In this document: one piece after another, positions 16,740-25,061 of the stretch
How the letters are laid out: each line of letters opens with the position of its first letter
Numbering within the stretch: the first letter of the stretch is position 1
From: Tranzscheliella williamsii
Lineage: Eukaryota; Basidiomycota; Ustilaginomycetes; Ustilaginales; Ustilaginaceae
Direction: 5' to 3'
Length of the DNA: 28,165 nucleotides
NCBI GenBank assembly: GCA_023212725.1
Contig: JALBYF010000115.1
Location: 1 to 28,165 of the forward strand
Translations under genes and position numbers: made by a program
Notes under the pieces: generated by a model
Database searches by the model: none
What the model was told of the DNA's origin: nothing
What the model saw: only the letters and a program-made list of their open reading frames with translations

Positions 16740-19700
16740 TTAGTAGGTTGAGCTGAGAAGCAGTTGCGACGTCTGTAGACAGAGATTGACTTCGTCGGCC
16801 ATCGGGACGACAGCCTCCCAATGCTTGCCAAGATCTACGAGCGTGTCCCGAGCTTCACGCACATGACTCCAGATGTCGTGAAGTTGTGCTTGTTTAACGG
16901 GATCCACTGCGGCGCCTGTGGAACTTGGATAAGGTTGGAGGTTCGCCATCATGCTAGCATCGCCGTCGATATCCCCAGTGCCAGTACTCTGGTCCAACAG
17001 ATGCTGGAAACCTTCGTTGGCGGCTGGGCCAACACTCTCGATGTAGTGGTCGACAGCTTCGTCCTCCTCAGTATCGACGCTATCGCCGCTGAAACCGCCA
17101 TGTACGGCTAGAGCTTGCATGAGCAAAACGAAGCTGATCAGTACAAAGCTGCATCCGTTGAACGGGTTCGGGTTGACTGACTGTCCGTGTCGGCGTTTGG
17201 CGATGTCCAAGAGCTTCCTACTCGCATGTACACAGCGTTGCAAAGAAAGCCGAGGTAGGAAGGGTCCCCTAGTATATAAGTCCTGCTGCGTCAATGTGCT
17301 GCCTTGAAGTTGCGAGCCGGGCGAACTGAAAGACCCAGCAGCTTGGCTGGGCACAGGGCCAGCGTTGTTCGAACCATCGTCGTTCGTACCGACATACTGA
17401 GCCAGGTCCACGATATCGTCATATGCAATGGCCGGCATAGGCTCTCGACACACAACCTGATCGCCCGAACCGTTCTTGTTGTCGTGGATCGAGTTGAGAA
17501 AGCAGAGTTTCCTTTCAAACAACGAAGCGCCTTGGAATGCCTGTCCGATATGCAGCGTTAATGAAGACGTGTAGAGCTGAACAGCTGAACCCGCCCGAAG
17601 GGCGTCTTCAAGCTCCTTTTCCACATGGCTAAGATCGCCTGTCTGCGGCACCTCGGATGGAAGAGGCGAGTCCGGCGAGTCCGTCTTCTCGAGAACTCTT
17701 ATGCGTTCTTGAAGGAAGTCATCAATCTCAAGCATACTGTCCAGGATCTCCTGCCTTGATGCACGGGTGGGCAGCGTAGAGAATGTGGAAGGGATTTCCT
17801 CACTACTGCTGACCGACCCAGACCGTGATACGCCCAACCGACCAAAGGACAGTGACGAAACAGATGAGGGTGACAAAGCATGTCGCGGTGACGAGGTCAC
17901 GTCTCTTCGGCGACGCCCCGGTTCATACCGTTGGTTAATATCATCGGACTGCTCTAGTTGAGCCAGAGCCAGTACGCGGTCTTGGACAAGCAAAAGCGCT
18001 TGTAGCGAGCTGACGTTGGACGACCACACATCAGGGTCCGAGGCAAGGGGCATCTCACTCTTGATTCGCGGGTCGTCGGCTCGGATGGTGGGGATTCTGC
18101 CAGTGTTGTAAGCAGCCCAGAGTACTAGGGTCCATACGCACCACCAGCACCGTTTGCGCATTTCAAAGATATCCTTAATATCGACTCCCATCGAAGTGAG
18201 AGGATGCATTGCGTTCGAAGCATAGGCAAAGCTGCTGCGGGCTGCTTTGAGCTCGTCTGGCGAGTGTTTGTGAGTTAGCTTGTGTAGACCCAGACCCATT
18301 GCTAAGCCGAGCGCCTGATCCGCTTTCAAACGTGCTTTGATGGCACGTCCGCTGCCGTACTCAAATATGACAAGAACGCAGAGCGTTTGGATCGCCTCGA
18401 GCGTTTTTTCGCCAGTTTCGTCTCTGTCTGCCTGTGCTAGAAGTTCGTCAAGACCCTCATTTGCCTTTCGATCGAACAGAAGAGTCCGCTCTCGTAGAGC
18501 GGCTTTCTTCGCTTCCGACCCAAAGTTGATACCTTGGCCACCAACCTGTTGAAAAGCGCCAACCGGCTGTATCTCATCCCTCAAGAGCGGCAGAACGCAC
18601 TGTAAAGCCGAAATGAAGGGTGATTCAGGCTTGTAGTACTTCGCAGCGACCTCGATGTGTGCCGCTTGTGGCAAGACGGGTATGAAGCGGTAAAGATAGC
18701 GGTAGTAATCCACTAGGAGCGGTTTGATAGTTCCCGCCTCCGTCGCCGTTGCTTGCGAGGGGTTCGAGAACAACTGATACGTAGTAGCTGCTCGGAGACC
18801 ATCGTCGGCCGGAACGTTGGGGGTATAATTAGGAGGTACCGATTCACCGGGGCCAGCAGCAGAGCTGACATGATAGGCAGTTGGCAGGCCCTCTTGCTTT
18901 GACCAATTTGTTCCTGTGTCGAAATGCTGTACCGGTCCCGGTGCTGTGAAAGCAGCTGATGCGTCCCCGGGGCGAAGCGAGGGATTTTGCTCAGTGGCTG
19001 GGACCATGAAAGACAATGGAGGAGAATCCATCTGCTGTTGCTGTACAGTTTGAGAAGGTGCGTAACCAGACATTGCTAGTGGTTGGTAGTATGGCGGCAG
19101 CTGGTACTGCTGCTGATGTTGTTGTGGCTCCTGCTCCTGGTGTTGCTGCGGCTGTTGTAGTTCTCCTACATGCGGTTGCGACTGTTGTAGGTGCGCCTCC
19201 TGGTGCTGTTGTGATGGCTGATGCCGGGGAGCAGGAGGTGTGTATCGTAAAAAGCCTCCGACCTGAAAGTTGTATGGAGAAGAGTGCAGGCTTGGGTCCA
19301 TTTGTAGCGACTGGCCCGGCAGCTGAGGTTGCTGCAATGCGCTGGAGCTGTCACTCGGAAGCTGTTCGGCGAGATTGGCGGCGTTAGTGTAGGGTTGCGG
19401 CTGCTGATCTAGGAAGAGATTGGTAGCCGGCGTTTCAGAACCAAGGCCGGCTAGACCCCCCGGGCGTCTATATGCGTAAGGCATATCCGTCAGAGCGAAG
19501 AGCTTGTTGAGGTGGCTCTGTAAATCCTGCGTTGGGTCGAACTTGGGTTTGGGTTTACCTCCGCGCCTGGAAATGGTGAAATGGCATTCGTCTGGACGAC
19601 CCCGGCCCAGGCAGGCAGAGCAAGGTCTGCTACCATCGCATCTCGACTTGCGCGAACGACAGAATGTGCATGCGCTTTTGACGGGCGCAGCGATAGGACC

Positions 19701-19811
19701 CTTCTTGTCCCTGTCTTCCGGCTTGGAGTTGCGAATGGGGCCTGTAGGTTCGTGCTGAACATGAGCGCCCAGGCCGTTGCCGTGTTGCGAGAACTGTTCG
19801 TGAGAAGACAT
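16740..19811 (-). CDS. Zn2Cys6 fungal transcription factor
   Basis: The 1023-residue product is a binuclear zinc-cluster DNA-binding protein with a middle homology (fungal_trans type) region. The cluster is complete: Cys48, 51, 58, 64, 67 and 76, spacing C-x2-C-x6-C-x5-C-x2-C-x8-C, with basic residues RSRKSR in the first loop. A Gln/His/Pro-rich stretch lies at about 190-245. The regulatory domain begins near residue 370 (VDYYRYLYRFIPVLPQ) and includes GLGLHKLTHKHSPDE and MRKRCWWCVWTLVLWAAYNTGR, the Arg-x-Trp-Trp type block of this family. Zn2Cys6 factors usually bind CGG half-sites and control metabolism or stress genes. I cannot name the target pathway. The start ATG has A at -3 and yields the zinc cluster near the N-terminus. 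It diverges from MAS2 across about 1.2 kb. Confidence 0.9.
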   Translation of the reverse strand: MSSHEQFSQHGNGLGAHVQHEPTGPIRNSKPEDRDKKGPIAAPVKSACTFCRSRKSRCDGSRPCSACLGRGRPDECHFTISRRGGKPKPKFDPTQDLQSHLNKLFALTDMPYAYRRPGGLAGLGSETPATNLFLDQQPQPYTNAANLAEQLPSDSSSALQQPQLPGQSLQMDPSLHSSPYNFQVGGFLRYTPPAPRHQPSQQHQEAHLQQSQPHVGELQQPQQHQEQEPQQHQQQYQLPPYYQPLAMSGYAPSQTVQQQQMDSPPLSFMVPATEQNPSLRPGDASAAFTAPGPVQHFDTGTNWSKQEGLPTAYHVSSAAGPGESVPPNYTPNVPADDGLRAATTYQLFSNPSQATATEAGTIKPLLVDYYRYLYRFIPVLPQAAHIEVAAKYYKPESPFISALQCVLPLLRDEIQPVGAFQQVGGQGINFGSEAKKAALRERTLLFDRKANEGLDELLAQADRDETGEKTLEAIQTLCVLVIFEYGSGRAIKARLKADQALGLAMGLGLHKLTHKHSPDELKAARSSFAYASNAMHPLTSMGVDIKDIFEMRKRCWWCVWTLVLWAAYNTGRIPTIRADDPRIKSEMPLASDPDVWSSNVSSLQALLLVQDRVLALAQLEQSDDINQRYEPGRRRRDVTSSPRHALSPSSVSSLSFGRLGVSRSGSVSSSEEIPSTFSTLPTRASRQEILDSMLEIDDFLQERIRVLEKTDSPDSPLPSEVPQTGDLSHVEKELEDALRAGSAVQLYTSSLTLHIGQAFQGASLFERKLCFLNSIHDNKNGSGDQVVCREPMPAIAYDDIVDLAQYVGTNDDGSNNAGPVPSQAAGSFSSPGSQLQGSTLTQQDLYTRGPFLPRLSLQRCVHASRKLLDIAKRRHGQSVNPNPFNGCSFVLISFVLLMQALAVHGGFSGDSVDTEEDEAVDHYIESVGPAANEGFQHLLDQSTGTGDIDGDASMMANLQPYPSSTGAAVDPVKQAQLHDIWSHVREARDTLVDLGKHWEAVVPMADEVNLCLQTSQLLLSSTY

Positions 19812-21025
19812 GATGAACGAGAGAAAAGGCTGTGGCTCGTCCGTGTCGAGCGAGTATGCGTGAACACCTGCGTCTGACCTGTACCTAGGATGACCGTGTA
19901 TTCCAGGGCGATCAGTCCTAGCGCATTAATACCGTTAGCGTTCCCAGCCTCGACGTGTCTACAATAAGATGCCCAACAAGCCTGATCCACAAGAGGTGGG
20001 TGTCCAGCAACTTGAGTTGCGAAGCGCTCTTGCGCAGGAGGGGTGCCAGCAGGTGGTTGAACTATCTGAGGACTATCTGAGGTAGATACTTTTGCAGAGT
20101 TGACAGTCCGAGCACGTGGGCGGCAAAGGCACTGCGAGCTGCTAACTGGAAGAGGTAGCGTGTCGGAGCGATTGAAAAAAGAAGATCGTACTAGGTCACT
20201 GCAGCAGTCAGAGGTTGAGCGGAAAGGGGGAGTAGTACGAGCAAGGTGAATGGCAATGCTGAGTTGAGCGATCAGGTTGCCAGAGTAACTGCTGAACGCA
20301 TGGGATTGAATGTTGCCACAAAGAGTGAAGGCGTAGCGGAAGGTCGTGATAAGATATATTATTGCGATGATTGTCGTTTTCGAAGGGACTCTTCTACAGT
20401 TGTCCTGCGCTTCGGACCGATATTAGAGCACGACCGGTAAGGTCCAGCGGGGTCAGATTGAAGGAATCAGGCAATATCGAGAACATCGCGCAGCAGAATC
20501 GCATCGCATCGGGACGACGGCTTCTGTAAATTTCAACAAGCCAAATGTCCACTCGCCAGCCCTTTGCAAATGCGGCCAAGCTGATGCGTCTAGAGGACCC
20601 AGTCTTCAGTGCGAGGCGAATCCGTTCAAATAACATCACACTGCAGGATGGCAGCATTGTCTCTGTTAGATCTGCCATGAGTCATTCGTCTCGTGTAAGG
20701 AAAAGAGCTGAGTCGTCTTTCCTAGTGCCCAAACTCATGGGTTTGTACAGAAAGAGACGTAGGTTGAATTTGAATCCCACCTTAACAATACCAAGTGTAC
20801 GGATTTGCGCGGGTGTGGTTTCTGTGCCAATCGGACGCTCACAGCCGATTCATACCCGATTCGTCGATGGCTCGCGAATGGAAAAACTTGGGCGGGCTCA
20901 GTTCAACTGAATGCCGTCGTCTGCCATCACTTGATTTCTTGCTATCGCTCTCTTCAAGTTGTGTCTCGCCCATCCCAAGTTGCACTGGCATCCAGCAACT
21001 AGTTGCTGTCCTCCCGCCATCTACA
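19812..21025. promoter_or_regulatory. Divergent promoter region between the zinc-cluster gene and MAS2
   Basis: About 1.2 kb between divergent start codons. No convincing gene is seen; the frames at 20545-20910 and on the minus strand at 19490-19990 lack family motifs. It carries an 11-bp tandem duplication with GATA-type cores (20061-20082), another TGATAAG at 20347-20353, and an AT-rich patch around 20350. The MAS2 frame is open upstream from about 20795, with an in-frame ATG at 20867, but that sequence does not look like part of the enzyme. Confidence 0.55.
20061..20082. repeat. 11-bp tandem duplication with GATA cores
   Basis: ACTATCTGAGG is repeated twice head to tail with no gap. Read on the minus strand each copy contains AGATAG, which fits the HGATAR consensus of fungal GATA factors. 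It lies about 250 bp upstream of the zinc-cluster gene start. Confidence 0.5.
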
Positions 21026-22867
21026 ATGAAGCTTCCTGTATCAGCTTCGTCTGCCCGCCATGCTGCGGCTATGTCTTATCCCCGCGGTGGCGTAAGAATG
21101 GCCACCTCATCAGCACCCTCCCGTTTACCTAGCGTGGCTGCAACGTCTGCATCTTCCGCACGGGTGTACTCCAGAGCGGTTCCATTAGCTCCCCAGGGCT
21201 CGGGGGGCTCGGGTTCTAGTCTTACCGACGCATCACGTCAAGCCCTGCTTCGCGGCAACCAGTCTCTGGCACGTTCGATATCGTCGGCCAGCCGAGCTGA
21301 CTCCGGCAATGTGGCGCAGTACACTTCCCCTCTCCCGGCCTCCTCGTTGATCAATGTCACCACTCTACCCAACAAGGTTCGTGTAGCCACGGAAGCCACA
21401 CCGGGTCACTTCAGTGCTGTAGGCGTGTATATCGATGCCGGCTCCCGGTACGAACGACCTTGGGTTCCGGGCGAGTCCGGTGCCTCGCATCTTTTGGATA
21501 GGCTTGCCTTCAAGTCCACCAGCAACCGCAGCTCCCAGCAGATGACCGCCGAAATCGAAGCTTTAGGCGGCAACGTGATGTGTTCCTCGTCTAGGGAGAC
21601 CATCATGTACCAATCCAGCGTCTTTAACAAAGATGTTCCTGCCGTGCTTTCTGTTCTGGCCGACACCATTCTGAATCCCTTGCTCAGCCCGGCCGAGCTT
21701 GACGTTCAGCGAGAAGCGGCAGCTTACGAGATTCAGGAAATCTGGAGCAAACCCGAGATGATCTTGCCGGAACTCCTTCACACCACCGCCTACCAGGGCA
21801 ACACGCTTGGTAATCCTCTACTTTGTCCTATCGAAAGTTTAGAACAGATGACGGCCGACAATCTTCGAAACTTCATGTCGTCTTGGTACAAGCCAGAGCG
21901 GATTGTTGTTGCCGGTAGCGGCATGCCGCACGAGCAGCTGCTAGAGCTAGCTCATACGTTGTTCGGGGACCTGAAGGCATCGTCGACGTTATCTGATGGC
22001 TCGCGCTCCCCGGCGTCAATCTCCTCGGCGTCGTCTGGATCGTCCTCGCGGTCTAGCTCGCCCTCTTCGCTGTTCTCGCGATCGTCTTCCAGTTTCTCAA
22101 CTTCTTCCGCCTCATCCGCACAGCCAGCTTCGGAATTGGCTGACCTGGCCGTAACGCCCTCCCAGTACACGGGTGGCGAATTGTACATCCCCCAATCCGA
22201 CCTGGAGTTCACACATGTCTATGTTGCCTTCGAGGGGCTCAGCATTCACGACGAAGACATCTATGCTCTGGCTACACTCCAGATCTTGCTCGGCGGCGGA
22301 GGGAGCTTTAGCGCTGGCGGCCCAGGCAAGGGCATGTACTCGCGCCTCTATACCAACGTATTGAATCAGCATCACAGTGTCGACTACTGTGCAGCCTTCC
22401 ACCACTGCTACAGCGACTCGGGCCTGTTTGGCATCTCTGCCTCGGTGCATCCGAGCTTCAACACGAGCATTGTCCATGTGATTGCTCGCGAGCTCGAGCT
22501 GTGCACGAGCTCGATCTACCAAGGCTCGATTACGCAGACCGAGCTGAACCGGGCCAAGAACCAGCTGAAGAGCTCGTTGGTGATGGCGCTGGAGTCGCGG
22601 CTGGTGGAGGTTGAGGATTTGGGGCGGCAGATCCAGGCGCACGGCAAGAAGGTGTCGGTCGAGGAGATGTGCGACAAGATCGACCAGGTGGATCTCAAGA
22701 CGTTGCACCGCGTGGCGACGCGCGTGCTGCGCCCTTCGACCGTCTCCGTCGGCGCGCGCGGCAGCGGGCAGGCCACCGTTGTGGCACAGGGCAACTTGGA
22801 CGCGCTCGGCGACGTCCGCGACCTGCTTGCCCGCCGCGGCCTCGGCGTTTCTCCCGCCGCCCGCTAG
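21026..22867 (+). CDS. MAS2: Mitochondrial processing peptidase alpha subunit (alpha-MPP)
   Basis: Alpha-MPP is the non-catalytic partner of beta-MPP in the matrix peptidase that removes import presequences. The product from 21026 is 613 residues. The glycine-rich substrate loop GGGGSFSAGGPGKGMYSRLY at 423-442 is diagnostic for the alpha subunit. As expected, the zinc motif HxxEH of active M16 peptidases is absent; the position reads ASHLLDRLAFKS at 153-164. Residues 1 to about 110 are rich in Ser, Ala and Arg with few acids, fitting a mitochondrial presequence. A Ser-rich insert of about 50 residues (319-369) sits between the two M16 halves. Start choice: 21026 has A at -3 and follows a pyrimidine-rich leader; an in-frame ATG at 20867 would add 53 residues with no presequence character. 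Confidence 0.96.
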   Translation: MKLPVSASSARHAAAMSYPRGGVRMATSSAPSRLPSVAATSASSARVYSRAVPLAPQGSGGSGSSLTDASRQALLRGNQSLARSISSASRADSGNVAQYTSPLPASSLINVTTLPNKVRVATEATPGHFSAVGVYIDAGSRYERPWVPGESGASHLLDRLAFKSTSNRSSQQMTAEIEALGGNVMCSSSRETIMYQSSVFNKDVPAVLSVLADTILNPLLSPAELDVQREAAAYEIQEIWSKPEMILPELLHTTAYQGNTLGNPLLCPIESLEQMTADNLRNFMSSWYKPERIVVAGSGMPHEQLLELAHTLFGDLKASSTLSDGSRSPASISSASSGSSSRSSSPSSLFSRSSSSFSTSSASSAQPASELADLAVTPSQYTGGELYIPQSDLEFTHVYVAFEGLSIHDEDIYALATLQILLGGGGSFSAGGPGKGMYSRLYTNVLNQHHSVDYCAAFHHCYSDSGLFGISASVHPSFNTSIVHVIARELELCTSSIYQGSITQTELNRAKNQLKSSLVMALESRLVEVEDLGRQIQAHGKKVSVEEMCDKIDQVDLKTLHRVATRVLRPSTVSVGARGSGQATVVAQGNLDALGDVRDLLARRGLGVSPAAR

Positions 22868-23306
22868 CCGCCCTCCCCCGGCGCGCTTTCACTCCTCCCC
22901 CAGCTCCGTGCGCCTCCGATGTATTCTAGACATCCGCTCGCCGGATCCCCCGCTCGCCACCCTTCGCAGCCCGTCCTCCGCCCGTGCCCTGCCTGTGCCC
23001 GTTTCGCACCGTAGACGTAACCCCTGCTGGACGCGCACGCGGTTCTTGGGACAGGACGAATTGCAATTACCGCACAAAGGTATGTAATGGAGTGACTAGG
23101 AAGCCAGGGATGCAGCATGCAGGGTAGAGAGCGTAGATGGTACACAGGGAACCGGGGGGCCCAGGGAAGGATGCGCGCCGGGTTCACTGACGAGCCTAGA
23201 AAGTGGGAATGCAGGGAGGGTTGCTGAACGAGAGTGGGGGTGCGAGGTATAGTGAACAGGGCACCAGGCGGTGGGTGGGAGTGTGTTTCGCGCGGCCGGC
23301 GCGCGA
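22868..23306. other. Convergent 3' region between MAS2 and the hydrolase gene
   Basis: About 440 bp, GC-rich at its left, containing both 3' UTRs. I see no gene, RNA or repeat. Confidence 0.5.
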
Positions 23307-25061
23307 CTAGGCGTGATGCGGGTCGAGCAGGTAGGGGCGCGTGTCTTCGCGGTACTCCCAATGGAGCCGGTAGAGCCTGCGCTCACCCTTGGCATCGACT
23401 TTCCAGCCGAAAGGCTCGGAGGCGCTGGCATTGTCGACGCCCAGGGCAAGCCGCTTGCGAAGGATGTTGACGTCGACGGCATTCTCGGCGCTGAACTTGA
23501 ACGGCGAGTCGCCTTCCTGAATCAGTGGAGTGGCGGGAAGAGTGGTGCAGACGCTGTCGGTCTCGTCGCCCGAGTAGCTGTCGCGGTCGAAGAGCGAAGT
23601 GACCGACGTGGTGCGGCTCAGGCTGCTCAGGTCGGAAGCATACGACAACATTCTCGAGGGGCGCCTGCGCGCCACGGGCGACCGCTCGCACATCCATTCG
23701 ATGTTATCGTTGATCACCGTAATCCGGCCCGCGAGATCGTCGTGCTCGTTCTTGGCCTTCTTGTAGATGACGTGCTGGCAGACCGGATACATTTCGTACC
23801 GCTTATCTTCGGCACTGAGGGTTCGCATCCATTTCAGCGTCGAGTCGTTGTCTGTGCATTGGTCTTGGCCGCCCATCTGCACATAGATGGGATGCTTGAG
23901 CTGGTGGCCGTACTTGCGCAGCTCAGACATGCCTGCGTCCATGCAGTACATGTGGCCCAAGCGGAATGCGCCCTGATGAGATCGTGGATCCTGCATGATC
24001 AACTGCTCGTAGACCTTGGGGTCCTTGTCGACGCATTTTTTGTGAGGAACGAGGATTTCGAGCCGCCCAATGGAGAAGGCGAAAAGAATAATGATGAAGA
24101 TGATCCTCAGAAACGGCGCTACCGCCACGTTGTTGCGGTCATATTGAACCATGGGACCAACACCGATCAGGCCATCGATGGGGATCTCGTCTTGATCGGA
24201 CTCTTCGTATCGGTACGATGCCGGGTAATGGAGGCCGTATGAGAAAGCAACGAGTCCACCGAAGGAGAGACCAAGCATGAATGTCTTCTTTCTCTCGAGC
24301 TTGGTGGGTTTGATGTGCGGGAAGTTCGACTCTCGCTGGTCGCGAGCAGCAACGTCATGTAGGACGGTACGAAGACCGCTTGTGTAGCCGCGCAGCTCCT
24401 TCTGATAGACGTGCAGCCCGGACGAATAACCGTGTGAGGGAAGGTCTGGAACGATAAGCCTGAAGCCAGCATGGAGATACCTGTGGCACTGGCTTGCCAG
24501 TGTTCCAGAGTGGACTCCGGTTCCGTGGCTAATGAACATAAGTGGTGCAGTCGAGCAGTGGAGGGGAGGATGACAAGCAATCACGAAGGGAAGATGGCAC
24601 AAAGAATAGCGAGAGTCAGTATTGCTCTAAGTTGAAAACGAACGACGACGACCTCTGGTCACGGTGGATGTTTCGATGGCGACGGCCTCCGAACAGTGTG
24701 TATGTTTCGATGGCGACGGCGCGTGCACATGGTATATGTTTCCATAGCCACGTCGCTGTGAGATGACAAGTAGGTTGGGCGCCACTTACACAAAGATCAT
24801 ATCGGCATTTCGACCAGTGGCCTTGATGCACACTGGATCTTGCCAGACTTGGTACCAGACCCAGTCCTTTCCGTTTTCGAGCATAACCTTGTGGAAAGAG
24901 ATCTCTACGTCGGTTTTCTCGTACAGACGCTTCTCCATGTTGGAGAAGGGTACATTGCATCGCCCATAGCTCCGGTCCTTGGGCTCGTAAACGCCGAGCG
25001 CTCCGGCCAGAGGTTCACCGTAGACCTCCCAAAGGGTCTTGGCAACGGATGGGAACGGCAT
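23307..25061 (-). CDS. Alpha/beta-hydrolase of the monoglyceride lipase/lysophospholipase type
   Basis: Exons 25061-24790 and 24528-23307 (minus) give 497 residues. Splicing rebuilds ADMIFVHGTGVHSG, the oxyanion-hole strand, across codon 91 (GT|C). The catalytic triad is visible: Ser179 in GLSFGG (177-182), Asp312 in MGGQDQ and His342 in VCQHVIY. The core (SHGYSSG at about 122-128, and the His-Gly oxyanion segment) resembles serine hydrolases acting on monoacylglycerols or lysophospholipids. A hydrophobic run near 226-244 (VAPFLRIIFIIILFAFSIG) may be a membrane anchor or lid. From about 375 to the end there is a basic and Ser-rich, then a YRLHWEYREDTRPYLLDP tail, not part of the usual fold. 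The exact substrate is unknown. The ATG has C at -3, so start context is only fair. Convergent with MAS2. Confidence 0.88.
24529..24789 (-). other. Hydrolase intron (261 nt) with tandem repeat
   Basis: Donor GTAAGT at 24789, acceptor ATTAG ending at 24529. The splice is supported by the protein: it restores F-V-H-G-T-G. The acceptor is TAG rather than CAG. The best branch match, TACTGAC at 24621-24615, is about 85 nt from the acceptor, which is far. At 261 nt this is three times the size of the other introns here; the extra length includes the 34-bp tandem repeat. Confidence 0.85.
24660..24761. repeat. 34-bp tandem repeat, three copies, inside the hydrolase intron
   Basis: Three units start at 24660, 24694 and 24728 with an exact period of 34 bp. 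Units 1 and 2 share an identical 19-bp core, ATGTTTCGATGGCGACGGC (24668-24686 and 24702-24720). Unit 3 has a degenerate core, ATGTTTCCATAGCCACGTC (24736-24754). The first eight bases of each unit are also related. The period is not a multiple of three, so this is not a coding repeat. Confidence 0.85.

Noticed and set aside
20795..21025. Upstream in-frame extension of MAS2
   Set aside because: No ATG at its start; the ATG at 20867 gives a sequence without presequence features, while 21026 has good context and a plausible presequence.
23271..24242. Plus-strand frame of 323 codons
   Set aside because: It is antisense to the hydrolase exon 2, which has a full catalytic triad; the plus frame has no recognisable domain.
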